Under the pieces are notes generated by a model. That model was not told where the DNA came from. It did not search any database and saw nothing but the letters and a program-made list of their open reading frames with translations. The translations under genes were made by a program, and so were the position numbers. This document shows positions 23,167 through 41,656 of a stretch of DNA of 64,000 nucleotides, piece by piece. Origin of the DNA: Hormiphora californensis. Lineage: Eukaryota > Ctenophora > Tentaculata > Cydippida > Pleurobrachiidae. Where the stretch lies: NCBI GenBank assembly GCA_020137815.1, contig CM035360.1, positions 6,103,559 to 6,167,558 on the forward strand, given 5' to 3'. The stretch's first letter is position 1. Each line of letters starts with the position of its first letter.

Positions 23167-26100
23167 GAGAGATATTTAATGTTAATAGAATGTGTAATGG
23201 CCCATTGACCAACCAAGAGATAAATAGCGTTATATATCCCCCCTTGTACAATGTCTCTCCAAACTAACCTGAAGTCACGGCAGATCCCTTGTTTAGAGCT
23301 GCGAACAGGTCCGCACTGGCCGGTTTGGAAGACTGTTGAGCAGGGGCAGCTGCCACTGCACAGGGAGGAGGGGGAGGAGGAGCCTTGGGTGCGGAGGGGG
23401 CAGCAGGGGCGCTCCCACCACCGTACACTTTAGCAGCGGCTGACTTAGCATCACTTCCCTGTGTGAGAGAGAGGTAGGAGATAAGGAGATAACAGGTGTC
23501 TGTGTAACACGGAGCAGTGTACAATTCAATTGGAGGACAAGAAATTGGAGAACAAGGAACACAGGGGATGATGGTGACAAACAGACAAACAAACAGGCAG
23601 ACAAACTGATAAAACACGCCCTTATAATTCTATAACTGACTCCGATCCCGGTGGTGTTTAATTAATTGTTTTATGAAGGAGCAGTTAGCAGAGCAAACTT
23701 TCGAATACTTCCTTTCATTCTCCAGTAATGATGTTAATATTTTGCTCTGTGCTGTTATTGGCCACTGCTCAGTCGACCTTGTTAGATGAATTCAAAGAGC
23801 TGGAAAGTCGTTATTTCCCCGAAAATGGCCTCCTGACAGCCAACCCACAAGTTCGGAAACAGAGATTTTTGGCTTTTAAAAGATCCAAAAACGAGGTCAA
23901 TGACATCAACAGTGATTTGAGTAACACATATGTGGCCGAGACGAATATGTTCTCCCTTATGTCTGAAGAGGAGAGGCGCTCTTATAGCGGCCTCAACATC
24001 TCTCTACAATCGATCAAGGAAGAACCTTTAGTTTCAGTATCTTCACTATCTTCACAATATGACCTACAAGCTCTACCTAACTCAGTTGATCACACTGGTA
24101 GGCTACCTCCGGTGAAGAATCAGGGCACATGTGGCTCTTGCTGGGCATTCACACTAACTGCCACTTTTGAAGGAGAGTATAACCGAGTAACGGGAGAGAA
24201 GGTAAGCTTTTCTGATCAAGAGCTTCTCGATTGTGGGCTTTGGTCTCACGTAGACGGATGCGATGGTGGTTGGTTTGACACAAGTTACAAGTACGTCCAA
24301 GAAAGCGGCCGACTGGCAACAGAAAAAGACGTGCCGTACTTGGGTAAATGGCAAAAGTACAGATGTAGCAAATACCTCGACAAACCTAACGGAATGACGA
24401 AAGCTCGGATCATCAATGCTGGTATCTTGGATAAAACAGATGAGGGATTACAAAAAGCAGCTGCGGTTACGACAGTAGCAGTTGGCATTAAAATCGTTCG
24501 TGGGTTTCATCAGTATAAGTCTGGTGTTTTCAATCCTAAAATGTGGATTCACATACCCGATCACGCTGTAACTGTTGTTGGATACGGGCAGATAGGAAAC
24601 AGTGAGAGTGGACAGTATTGGAAGGTTAGTATCAAATTTCCTTCACTAGATGTTTATGTAAGCTTTCGTTTAACCCGGTATTCGTCCCCTTTAGATTCGG
24701 AATTCGTGGGGAGTCGATTATGGAGACCAGGGATACATTCTACTGTCTCGACAGAAGAAAAACGCTGTTCTTATTGCAAGTTTCGCCCATGCCGCATTCA
24801 TGGAAAAATGCGCTGGTGGGGTGTGTCACCGATTTGAGGAGTATAAGAGGGAACAGGAAGAGAAAAAGCGAGAGAGACTACGACAGAAGGAGATCAGAAA
24901 AAACCCATGCAACGACCAACAAAAAATATGTGACAGTTTCGGGGACTATCAATGTACAAAACCATATCCGTAAGTACAAAATGTATAAATGAGCAACGTA
25001 CTTCATTGATCTTGTGTGTATCATGTATGACTATGAATAACCCACTCTTTAATTCGATCAGGGGTATGCAGTGGTTTAAAAGGGATTGCCCTCAAACGTG
25101 CAAAACACCCAAGTGTATAGGAAAGGGTGCTAGGTACAGTGCGTGGACGACTAACGACATATTTGAGTACCAGGATGTTATTGATCAAAATAAGAGGGAC
25201 TTTAAAAAGCTAATAGAAGAACAGAAGAGAAAAGCAGAGGAAAAGAAGAGACAGGAAGAGGAAAAGAAACGACAAGAAGAGGAAGAGAAGAAGAAGGAAA
25301 ATGAACAAGATGAGGAAGAGAAGAAAGAAAATGGAGAAGATGAATCGGAAAAAGAAGATGAATGGGAGAAAGAAGATGAAGATGAAGAAGAAGAAGAAGA
25401 TGAAGAATGGGAGAAAGAAGATGAAGAAGAAAAGGGCAATAAAAAGAAGCGAAGACGGAAGAATAAGAAGAATAGGAGGAAGGGAAGGAAGGACAAGAAG
25501 GGAGGAAAGTGTTATGACTACCCTGGACAGGAGAAAATGTGTATCAAGTATTCCAAGCACTGCAAACCTGGAAGGTACGTTGTAATGCATATCATAAACT
25601 ATACCCCTACAGTGCAATAACTAATTATTAAATAATCAACCTTAATCAGGAGACCCCTTGTGACACATTGGTGAAAGAAACAGCTTTTTTCCAATTTTTT
25701 CCCAGTCTCACGGCTTTTTGACCTAACTACCGATTTATTTTCAGTGAATACTACGGTTGGGCGGCCGACAATTGCCGTGCTACATGTAACCTATGCTAAG
25801 AATGAATGACAGCTTCTGATGAGAAAAACATGGATTTGTTCACTGAGAGACGAGAGTATTAATTGATGTTTTCATTTTAAAATCATGAGCTTAATTTGTT
25901 GCCCTGGACAAGTAGTAATAACAAACGAACGTTACATAGCAACAAAGAAAAAACAAACAAACAAAGAAACAAAGAAACAAAGAAACAAAGAAACAAACAA
26001 ACAAACGAACGTAACAAACAAACAAACGAACGTAACTAACAAACAAAGCAACAAAGAAACAAACAAAGAAACAAAGAAACAAACAAACAAAGAAACAAAC

Positions 26101-29100
26101 AAACAAACAAACTAACACTCACATTAGGATTCCAGTTGACTCCCTTCTTGTGGTTCTCGGTTACATACTCCTTGAGTGCGGAAAATACAGCTCGTACCGC
26201 TGTACACCACTGCTTGTGAGCCGCACTGATGGAGGGATCTCTAGTTTGTGGGTTAACAATATGTGCAACATATTTGTAAATTTGTTCAGTGTCTAGTTGG
26301 CGGTTTTGTTTGGTTTGCTCGTGTTGGCAGTAGCTAGCTGGGCACGTACGACGTGGAATGTTGGAACTATCAATTATTCATAGCTGTTGTCTTGCAAGCA
26401 TTGTATATCATTACGTGTTAACTGTTAATAAACATTGTGTCAGCATGATCTCAATCAGATCGCGTCATTCTACCACACACCATATAAGGGCAGCACGTGA
26501 TACTCACACTTCTTTAAAGTCCTTGAGGACCCTGTTCAGGTAAAAGTCAGCTGCACCAATCATTTCACCCATGTAATCGAGGGGTCTGGGAGCCACACAC
26601 ACCCATCCAAAAGCAGGGACGGCCTCACTCACAGCAGAGAGATGGTTGAACTGCTTACTACCCCTGTTCTTGTCTCGGAACTCCTGTGGGGGGAGTATAA
26701 TTATAACATGTTGATAATATATACAGGATTATTTTGGGACTTTTATCCATTTAAGTCAGTGATTGTCATCAGTTTTTTCCCCACTTTATGTGAGCCGTTT
26801 TATTTCAGTTTTTCCAAGTTGGTCTTCTAAGAGAGTGTTTTTTTCTAACTTTGCATCCCGCTCTGATTGCCGTCAGTGGTAGTAGTTATATTTTGATCTA
26901 TTGCCCCTGGACGGTATGGGCGGAATATAATAAGTACGTGTATTATTATTATTATTATTATATCGAATATACAATTCGAGTATAAATACAAACACGAGTG
27001 TTTGTATTTGTACAGTACTCCAGGGAAATTTCATTGCCCTGTCGAGTACTCCTGAGGACACAATCCCCACAAACCACAGCAATTCGAGTATATATATGTA
27101 TATTTGCTTATAAAGGGATTTCTGGTAAAGCGCTTGACAGGATCAAGATTCTGGAGCTGATTACAAAGTAATACAATTCGAGTATATATATGTACTTTGT
27201 TTCCTTCTACAGAATATTTATGCAACTCATTTGCTTTCTTGCTAGTGTTAGAAAGAGCTAGCTTCTAAACCATTTAAGAAGAAAAGAGTTACACGGCAAA
27301 TAAACTAATTTACAATATACAGAGACTAGTTTCTATATTACAGAGACTAGTTTCTTACCCCGATAGCACTGATGGCGTCGTTTAGAGGCTTGATTACAGT
27401 AGGTAGGTCCGCCTGAAAATAAAGTGTGTGTTAGATCCATCTTTCTCAGGAAGGAATATACATCAAAGGAAGGAGGACTTGATTTGTTATCTGGAGCTTG
27501 AACAAAATTTATCATTTGAAGGAAGTGGGACACGTTTCATATTTTTCATGTAGGAAGTGAATGACTTTATATTGTAATATGCTCTAGAGATCACCAGATA
27601 CAGCTGATTGTTTTGAAAGAATAACAATCATCAGTTCTCCCAGAGGCAGCTGGTAGTTGTTTACACACAACACACACCGACACTACTACTCAGGTTACAC
27701 TTTCTGTCATCACAATATATCTTTTCCACCACACGACACTCGCCTTCCACTAGAATTTGATATTGGGAAAGTCTTTAAATATTCTCTTTCGATCTGCGAC
27801 GAACAGACTATACTTTTGGAAACATACATCTATGACTATACAAATTAAAAGCTAGATTTTAGAGTACAAATATTGCTTCAAGTCTCCTTCCCATTTACTA
27901 ACACTATAAATTTGGCAGATACTAATTGAATTTACCGCCGCCAGCCACACGTACATAAGCAGAGAAAATAGGAGGGTAGTAGAACTGAAGAAGTAGTAGG
28001 ACACGGATATAAAGAAGAAAGGAGCTGAGTAAGCTGGTAAAGTGGTGACCATGGTAATTACCTGGGGAGGCATCTTGGCTCGTACAGACACCCTCATGAA
28101 CTCCCTGTTCTTATCACACACCAATTTGAGCATCTTTGACTGAAATAGACGACAATGTTACTTTCATATGCTGCACTGGTATAAATTTTAGTAAAACAGC
28201 ATCGATATCGAATTTGAATCAAGTGAATGTTTTATCGAAATCACTTACGATCTGCTGGACGTCCTCAGGGAGAGAGTTTGCAACAGAGACAAGGGCCTCT
28301 GCCTTGGCGATGACTTTGGAAAACTCTGTAACTGACTCCAGGGTATCTAAAAATGGGGAGATCAATACAATTGGTCTATTGTTCAATCATGAATCACCTC
28401 TTAGTAGAGTCGATAACTACATCGACCTCTCCCAATTGTTCCAGTTTTTGTCACATCTGTTTGGAGCCTCGACACGACCTCTAAACAGGTGTTACTTTTT
28501 CACAAACTGTTTTCATCTTGGTGTAATCAGCAGTTGAAATGTTGCTGATCATAACAAAAACCTGACTAAATTTTTTCAACTTGGGGTAAAACCATGGGTG
28601 TCAAAAGTTAGCTCTAGGTCCCCTGAGTAACCATCCGGAGACTCTAAGAGATATTTCAAGCCGTTCTCCCGTAATCATTAATCCCGGTGGAGAAAAAAAT
28701 ACAATGCGGACGTACGTGAGCGCTGGCAGGCTGTTTACATGTTATTGTATGTCTCTCACTCTCTCTGGAAAAACCGCACGTGCGGTTGCGCCGCGCGAGA
28801 TAACTCTTTCTCAAGGGGGAGAAAAGAGAGAGACGCACATTAACGTTATACATTAAAGTTGAGGTTGTAGGCAATTGCACGTACGTCCATACTCAAATAT
28901 GTGCTCTACCGGGATTAATGATTACAGGAGAACGGCTTGAAATATCTCTTGGAGTCTCCGGATGGTTACTCAGGGGACCTAGAGCTAACTTTTGACACCC
29001 ATGGTTTTACCCCAAGTTGAAAAAATTTAGTCAGGTTTTTGTTATGATCAACAACATTTCAACTGCTGATTACACCAAGATGAAAACAGTTTGTGAAAAA

Positions 29101-29767
29101 GTAACACCTGTTTAGAGGTCGTGTCGAGGCCCCAAACAGATGTGACAAAAACTGGAACAATTGGGAGAGGTCGATGTAGTTATCGACTCTACTATCTCTG
29201 AAAACGTCCTGAATTATGGAGGCCCGAAAACGTGTTCCGACGCGCACCCTACGACTTGAAATTTAGTGCTTGACAGTGTGCGGCGCGCATAGTGGAAGCT
29301 ATTACGGTATTTCCCACGCACCGTGTGAAAGTTTTTGACCGTGGGAAAGTTTCCGAACCGTGGGAAAAGAAAGATTTACAGAAATGGTAAGAGTGAGAAA
29401 TTTTTCTCTTTCACGTTTTCTATCTATCTCTCTTTTCCCACGGGTCGGAAACTTTCCCACGATGCGTGGGAAATACCGTAAGAGCTTCCACTATGCGCGC
29501 CGCACACTGTCAAGCACTAAATTTCAAGTCGTAGGGTGCGCGTCGGAACACGTTTTCGGGCCTCCATACCGTTCAAAGAGCTTGGTAGAACGTCGGCTTA
29601 GTATCACCAACCAACGTCCTGAATCTCTAACGATAATTATTCTTGTTCTCACCGTAATCATCGTCGTCATCAGCACCACCAGCAGGAGCACCCCGTCCGC
29701 TGGCACACTTCTCCAGACGAGTAGTGACGGATTCCAACCGCGCTACCAGCTTCTCCATATCAGACAT
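21220..29767 (-). CDS. CAP: Adenylyl cyclase-associated protein (CAP), 12 exons, 479 aa
   Basis: CAP recycles actin: it binds cofilin-decorated actin and ADP-actin monomers and promotes nucleotide exchange. Exons in transcription order: 29653-29767, 28249-28346, 28062-28139, 27359-27412, 26508-26683, 26123-26240, 23269-23458, 22831-23006, 21977-22073, 21772-21878, 21473-21619, 21220-21303. All have GT-AG borders in matching phase and total 1440 nt. The N-terminus [19 protein letters not shown] is the oligomerising coiled coil. A helical folded domain runs to about 213 (GVNWNPN), then a PPPPPP tract (240-245), a WH2-like segment with LRKV (278-281), and the C-terminal CARP beta-helix (about 320-479) with NKTDGC-like IDKTDGCQ and AKSSEVN. 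The length is close to vertebrate CAP (about 475 aa). Introns carry GA tracts, foldback elements and, between exons 6 and 7, a complete protease gene on the other strand. Confidence 0.93.
22614..22685. repeat. (GA)n microsatellite in a CAP intron
   Basis: A pure GA tract of about 70 bp lies in the intron between exons 8 and 9. Confidence 0.95.
23101..23170. repeat. (GA)n microsatellite in a CAP intron
   Basis: A nearly pure GA tract lies in the short intron between exons 7 and 8. Confidence 0.95.
23728..25799 (+). CDS. Papain-family cysteine protease with two ShKT domains (579 aa)
   Basis: Exons 23728-24624, 24695-24969, 25062-25574 and 25745-25799 join in phase and total 1740 nt. A hydrophobic signal peptide ([16 protein letters not shown]) indicates secretion. 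An I29-type propeptide region (about 20-110) precedes the C1A peptidase domain. The oxyanion Gln and catalytic Cys are in [11 protein letters not shown], the His in [10 protein letters not shown], and the Asn in IRNSWG, which exists only after splicing of exons 1 and 2. C-terminal to it are two six-cysteine ShKT-like domains: one crosses the exon 2/3 junction ([12 protein letters not shown] to CKTPKC), the other ends the protein ([11 protein letters not shown] to ATCNLC). A Lys/Glu/Asp-rich linker of roughly 110 residues separates them. The gene lies wholly inside a CAP intron on the opposite strand. ShKT modules often accompany secreted enzymes; the substrate is unknown. Confidence 0.88.
25948..26115. 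repeat. (AAAC/AAAG)n tetranucleotide repeat
   Basis: A tract of AAACAAAG- and AAAC-type repeats lies in the CAP intron just 5' (genomic right) of the nested protease and ends a few bases from the CAP exon 6 donor at 26122. The open frames across it are artefacts. Confidence 0.9.
28404..29192. mobile_element. TA-flanked foldback element in CAP intron 1, 789 bp
   Basis: Ends GTAGAGTCGATAACTACATC and its inverse are flanked by TA (28402-28403, 29193-29194). Arms of about 270 bp are near-perfect inverted copies around a loop of about 240 bp at 28680-28915. There is no transposase. The mirrored reading frames in the arms arise from the symmetry. Confidence 0.85.
29217..29566. mobile_element. Palindromic MITE in CAP intron 1, holding a second MITE
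   Basis: Arms of 74-75 bp start TGGAGGCCCGAAAACG and are flanked by TA (29215-29216, 29567-29568). The inner limits of both arms are GCGCGCAT and ATGCGCGC, and between them sits the element at 29292-29491. Without that insert the two arms would form one continuous perfect palindrome. Confidence 0.8.
29292..29491. mobile_element. GTGGAAGCT MITE, 200 bp, nested
   Basis: Ends GTGGAAGCTATTACGG and its near-inverse are flanked by TA (29290-29291, 29492-29493). The interior repeats CCCACG/CGTGGGAAA motifs. It belongs to the same family as 31417-31634. Confidence 0.85.
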
Positions 29768-29937
29768 GGTGCTGAAGATTGAAAAGATTGTGTTAAAGCG
29801 AGTAGCTGACTTACAGGCCTCATAAAATTAAAATACGAAAGATGCGACGCTGGACGAAGAAATTAGAAAAGTTCAAATTTCAAAAAGTCTCAGAAATTTC
29901 GTCTGACTCAGCCAAAAAATGTGAAAGTTTGAAAATA

Positions 29938-31296
29938 ACGTGTTGGGCAAAAAAAATGTCCCCCCTAGACTAGCATAGTTCCAGATATCGTAGAGCTCTA
30001 AAATTTTACACAGCTGTTCTATGGGACAAATAAATAGGTTCCACAAAATTTCAGACTTTTAGCTCAAAGTTCATTTTTTTGATCGGAATGAACATTGCCA
30101 TTCATTCCAAAAAACATGATTATTCGGTCCAGAAGTCAAGCATTTGTCTTTGGCTATCGATTTTCTTTCAAATGCGACGAAGAAAAGTCAAAACGGACAA
30201 CCACAAGGCACACAGTGATCATGTTTCTGACTGTTAGTCAGGTCATGTGATCCCCACCGAATCGTGCAAGTTATTCAGAATTGCTAATCAGGCTTAGTGG
30301 TGGAGAATCACGTATCACAGCCGCTAATGAGGGATGACGATGACGATTGGTCATGAGATCCGAAGCTCATTAACAAGTGGCCTCTTTAGCCAAGTGCTCT
30401 CGAATCACATGTCGCTTTTTCGATACACATCCCTCATTAGCGACTGTGATACGTGATTCTTCCCCACTAAGCCTGATTAACAATTCTCGATTCGTTGGGG
30501 ATCACATGACCTTGTGGTTGTCCGTTTTGGCTTTTCTTGGTCGCATTTGAAAGAAAATCGATAGCCAAAGACAATTGCTTAGCTTCTGGACCGAATAATC
30601 ATGTTTTTTGGAATGAATGACAATGTTCATTCCTATCAAAAAAATGAACTTTGAGCTAGAAGTCTGAAATTTTGTGGAACCTATTTATTTGTACCATAGA
30701 ACAGCTGTTTAAAATTTTAGACCTCTACGATATCTGGAACTATGCTAGTCGGAAAACGTTAAAATCTGGGTGCCTTCCATTGCTAACAATTCATGGATTT
30801 TGGTATTCGAGACGGGTTAGGGCTGTTGTTAGGGTCTGGTTAGGGTTCGGGTTAGGGGTATCGGTTAGTGCTATCGATTCTCTATCAGATGCCGTTTAGT
30901 TTACTCAAATCGGCCATGTGGTTGCGTGGCTATAGCCGTTTGAAAAAAGTTGGTCTACAAAATAAAAGTGTGCTCTTTTTGCTAGCGCGCACCTGTAAAC
31001 AGGCCTCAAGGCACCCAGATTATAATCGCGCCCATGCTAGTCTATACTCGGATTTTTTGAAACTGTCACCCCCCTAAAATAACAAAATTTGTCATATCTC
31101 CGGTTCCTGATAAGATAGAGACTTGAAATTTGGAGGTTCGAAAGAACTTAGCAAGATCTTCGTAACTTCCAAATTTCAAGTCTCTATCTCATCAGGAACA
31201 GGACTTATGGTCATTTAAAGAAATTTGAAAACTCTAGGGGGGTGACAGTTTCAAAAAATCCGACTTTAGGGGGGACATTTTTTTTGCCCAACACGT
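29938..31296. mobile_element. Compound TA-flanked foldback element, 1.36 kb
   Basis: Ends ACGTGTTGGGC and GCCCAACACGT are flanked by TA (29936-29937, 31297-31298). The main arms pair 29975-30300 with 30465-30750. A second inverted pair around TTTTTGAAACTGTCACCCCCC encloses 31040-31270. The right part contains the phrase GACTTGAAATTTGGAGGTTC and its inverse, similar to the interiors of other foldback elements here. No transposase is present. Confidence 0.75.
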
Positions 31297-31416
31297 TATA
31301 ACCGAAAGTGAGGCATTTTTAGCGTTGCACAAAATACGACTCCGCGGATAAAATAAAATAAACGCCGCATTTACAGCCGCGCATAAAGTTAAGCGTTTTC
31401 CCAAATTTTCGTCCTA

Positions 31417-31634
31417 GTGGAAGCTCTTACGGTAATTCCCACGCCCCGTGGGAAAGTTTTCGACCGTGGGAAAGTTTTCAAAGCGTGGGAAAAGAAAGAT
31501 ACATACAATAACGTTTAAAAAATAATTGTTTTTTAAACCTTATTGTATGTATCTCTCTTTTCCCACGCTTTGAAAACTTTCCCACGGTCAAAAACTTTCC
31601 CACGGGGCGTGGGAATTACCGTAAGAGCTTCCAC
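31417..31634. mobile_element. GTGGAAGCT MITE, 218 bp, second copy
   Basis: Ends GTGGAAGCTCTTACGG and CCGTAAGAGCTTCCAC are flanked by TA (31415-31416, 31635-31636). Arms are almost perfect up to a short AT-rich loop. Same family as 29292-29491. Confidence 0.88.
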
Positions 31635-31799
31635 TATCCTATCTGCAAACTTTGAAATTTTGGATTTCCGTTCGCGAGTGGTGGATTGTGAAGCCACTCT
31701 TGTTGTGTCCCTCTCCCACCTTCTCCGTGTGCCAACACAACACTATACTGGTACACCCGCACAGTCGTGTTCCATTTTTTCCGATTTTTTATTTCCGTT

Positions 31800-32227
31800 C
31801 GCGAACAATAACGGACGATCACGCTCGACTGGACATTTCTACACGGGACTTCTGGACACCAATGGACAAGGCATTTTTCGACGTAAGAGTATTAAACTCC
31901 CAAGCCACATCCAATGCTGTCCAGTCGATCCCCCAGACATTCTTAAAACATGAGAAAGAAAAGAAGACGGGATACAACCATAGGGTGTTGGAAGTGGATG
32001 GTGGAGTGTTTACTCCCCTTGTAATGGCAACTACTGGCGGTCTCGGGCGAGAGTTCTCCCGCTTCGTAAAGCATCTTGCAGAACAGAAATCAGACAAGAG
32101 TGGCAACAGATACGAAGAATGTGTGAGTCGTGAGATATATTCGCCTAAGATTTTCCTTCTCGATGGTGAGGAGTGTCACTCTTTCACTTCGAGGGTTCAG
32201 AGGAAGACTGAGAGAGGACACTACTGA
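31800..32227 (+). pseudogene. Fragment of a retrotransposon reverse-transcriptase C-terminus
   Basis: The frame carries ARLDISTRDFW, AFFDVRVLNSQA, a Lys/Glu-rich segment, VLEVDGGVFTPLVMATTGG and LGREFSRF. I recognise this block as the C-terminal domain attached to many invertebrate non-LTR reverse transcriptases; its D...DVRV...FTPLV pattern resembles a nuclease fold, which is an inference. The RT core is absent and the frame ends soon after, so this is a stranded fragment. Confidence 0.6.
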
Positions 32228-32500
32228 AGATTTATATCTGATGTAATTGGTTGTTGTAGTGCCTTATACTTTATAGCACAGAGTTCCATTGGCGCCAGAG
32301 AGCGCATTCATCATGTACATCCGAGTACTCTCGGAACCAAGGTTTTAATACGGGAGCGCTCTCCCCCCTATGACAGACCACCGGTGCGTGGCTATATGAC
32401 GGTCCCTAATGAGTTTCAAACTTTTCAACACTACTTTAAACAAATTAATTTGAGTTTTAGGATAAAGCTGATGTAACAGCCCACGAGGGGCAGAAAGAAA

Positions 32501-33520
32501 ATGGTAAATACTGATAATGAAGAAGAAGCAACTCCTCGGATTTACCTGGCAGCTCATCCTGGAAAACCGGCTACTGATATTGATAGGAGGAAGGTCAACG
32601 ACTGCCAAAGTGATACAGTATATTGGGTAAAAGACTTGTTGTCGGATTGTTCAGGGTTTGGATACAGTAACCCAGAGGCAGTGAGATATGGAACTGGTCC
32701 TCCACCAAGGTCTACCTGGGATGATTTAGAGGTTCCGTCTGCGAGCAAGCTTAATACGCTGTCGAAGAAAAAGCTTTTAGATTTTACTAAGAGGGCGTGT
32801 AGTATTTTTCTTGAACAGACATTTCCACTAATTGAAAAGTTGCGTGACAAGGGTTCTGAAAGTATGATGGTGAGAGAGTGCGAAAAGGAGCTCAGACAAC
32901 ATGGAAAGGAGCTAATTAAAGCTCAACGAGACCTCGTAGCAGCACAAGAGGAACTACTCAATATCCAGAGGCAGTTGCTTGAGAAGAGGGAGGTTGAGAT
33001 TACAGCTGTGCAGTCAACGGCACAGCAAGAATTGAAGAGCTTCGCATCCGTTTTGGAGAAAGAATGTGCCTCGGCTCTGGCTCCAAGGAAGATTCAATCA
33101 GCGATTGTGGCTGCCTCTGAGGACCGTGGGTGCAACATCATCATCCATGGCCTGGAAGAGTCAATAAATAGTAGCGTAGAGCTTGAAACTCAAGTTGAGT
33201 CTCTTCTTGTTGAGCTAGGAGAAACTCAGAACGTGAAATCAGTGGAGCGCATGGGAAGGCAGTCTTTAACTGTCAGACCAGTGAAAGTCGTACTGAAGAG
33301 CAGAGACGCTCAGATGTCGATCCTGTCGAAAAAATCCCGACTAAAAAGGACCGGCAAGTTCGATAAAGTCTACATTTCGCCTGACAGGACTTTGGAGGAA
33401 CGAAATGAGAGAAAACAGCTTGTTGATCGACTGAAGGAAATGGTTCAAAGGTCTCCTGGAAAACACTACTTCATTCGTGGGAAGGAGGTGGTAGAAGCAC
33501 CAGGGACTACTGAGAATTGA
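32501..33520 (+). CDS. LINE ORF1-like RNA-binding protein (339 aa)
   Basis: The C-terminal half carries the pattern of non-LTR retrotransposon ORF1 proteins: GCNIIIHGLEES, VERMGR, RPVKVVLKS, FDKVYISPDRTLEERNERK. This is an RRM-like domain followed by a basic helical region. A coiled coil rich in Glu, Gln and Leu spans roughly residues 125-190. The frame is intact from ATG to stop. No reverse transcriptase follows within the window, and the RT C-terminal fragment at 31800-32227 lies upstream, so the pair may be pieces of two copies. A host-domesticated gene cannot be excluded. Confidence 0.68.
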   Translation: MVNTDNEEEATPRIYLAAHPGKPATDIDRRKVNDCQSDTVYWVKDLLSDCSGFGYSNPEAVRYGTGPPPRSTWDDLEVPSASKLNTLSKKKLLDFTKRACSIFLEQTFPLIEKLRDKGSESMMVRECEKELRQHGKELIKAQRDLVAAQEELLNIQRQLLEKREVEITAVQSTAQQELKSFASVLEKECASALAPRKIQSAIVAASEDRGCNIIIHGLEESINSSVELETQVESLLVELGETQNVKSVERMGRQSLTVRPVKVVLKSRDAQMSILSKKSRLKRTGKFDKVYISPDRTLEERNERKQLVDRLKEMVQRSPGKHYFIRGKEVVEAPGTTEN

Positions 33521-34160
33521 AATTAATTTTGTTGAGTTTAGAAGTGGTGAGCGAGGAAAGGACAGTTGAGTTGAAAGGTGGTCATTTGTTTGATAGCCTC
33601 AATTTATTTTCAAGTTTCAAGTAAGTTTCAAGAAAGGAAGAGCGTTGTGTGAAGCTGTATTGTTGTTTGCTGCTGACGCTGTTTATCTGAGTAGGGACTT
33701 GTAAATTTATTTGAACTTGAACTTGAACAGGCCAATATAGCTCGAGCATAAGCCAAGGTTTTGGTAACTTTTTCATTTGACGACGATTTTCGGGCATCAA
33801 CAGCTTTATAAATCCCTGTATCGGAGATATTGATGCACAAAATCAAGATTCAAACCCAAGATGTGCAGTTTTTGCTGTCAAAATGAAAAGTTGTTAAGGA
33901 ACAGTTAAAAGATGCAAACAATTTTGTGTTTTTAGACCTTTTGGTCTCAACTCTCATTCGAGTAGAAAATATTGTTAGAAAATGCATGAATGATGACAAC
34001 AAATTTTCCGGGTCAATACAACTGCAACAGCTTTTCTGACCCACTGTTTCCAGGGGCCTAACCACCATGCCAGGCGTTTAATATTATGGTCCCGTCCAAT
34101 TCAGCAGGAATAAAGGATCCAGATTGCTAACAATTCCATTTGGATTTAGGGTTCGGGGCG
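33521..34160. other. Spacer before the hnRNP H/F-like gene
   Basis: It contains a short CTTGAA iteration (33711-33730) that may be the tail of the upstream retrotransposon. A good 3' splice site (AACAATTCCATTTGGATTTAG) ends at about 34149, so the gene at 34161 may have an untranslated upstream exon. Confidence 0.4.

Positions 34161-41656
<7,496 letters not shown>

Noticed and set aside
24952-25620. Lys/Glu-rich open frame as a separate gene
   Set aside because: Splice sites and phase join it to the upstream protease and to the terminal ShKT exon.
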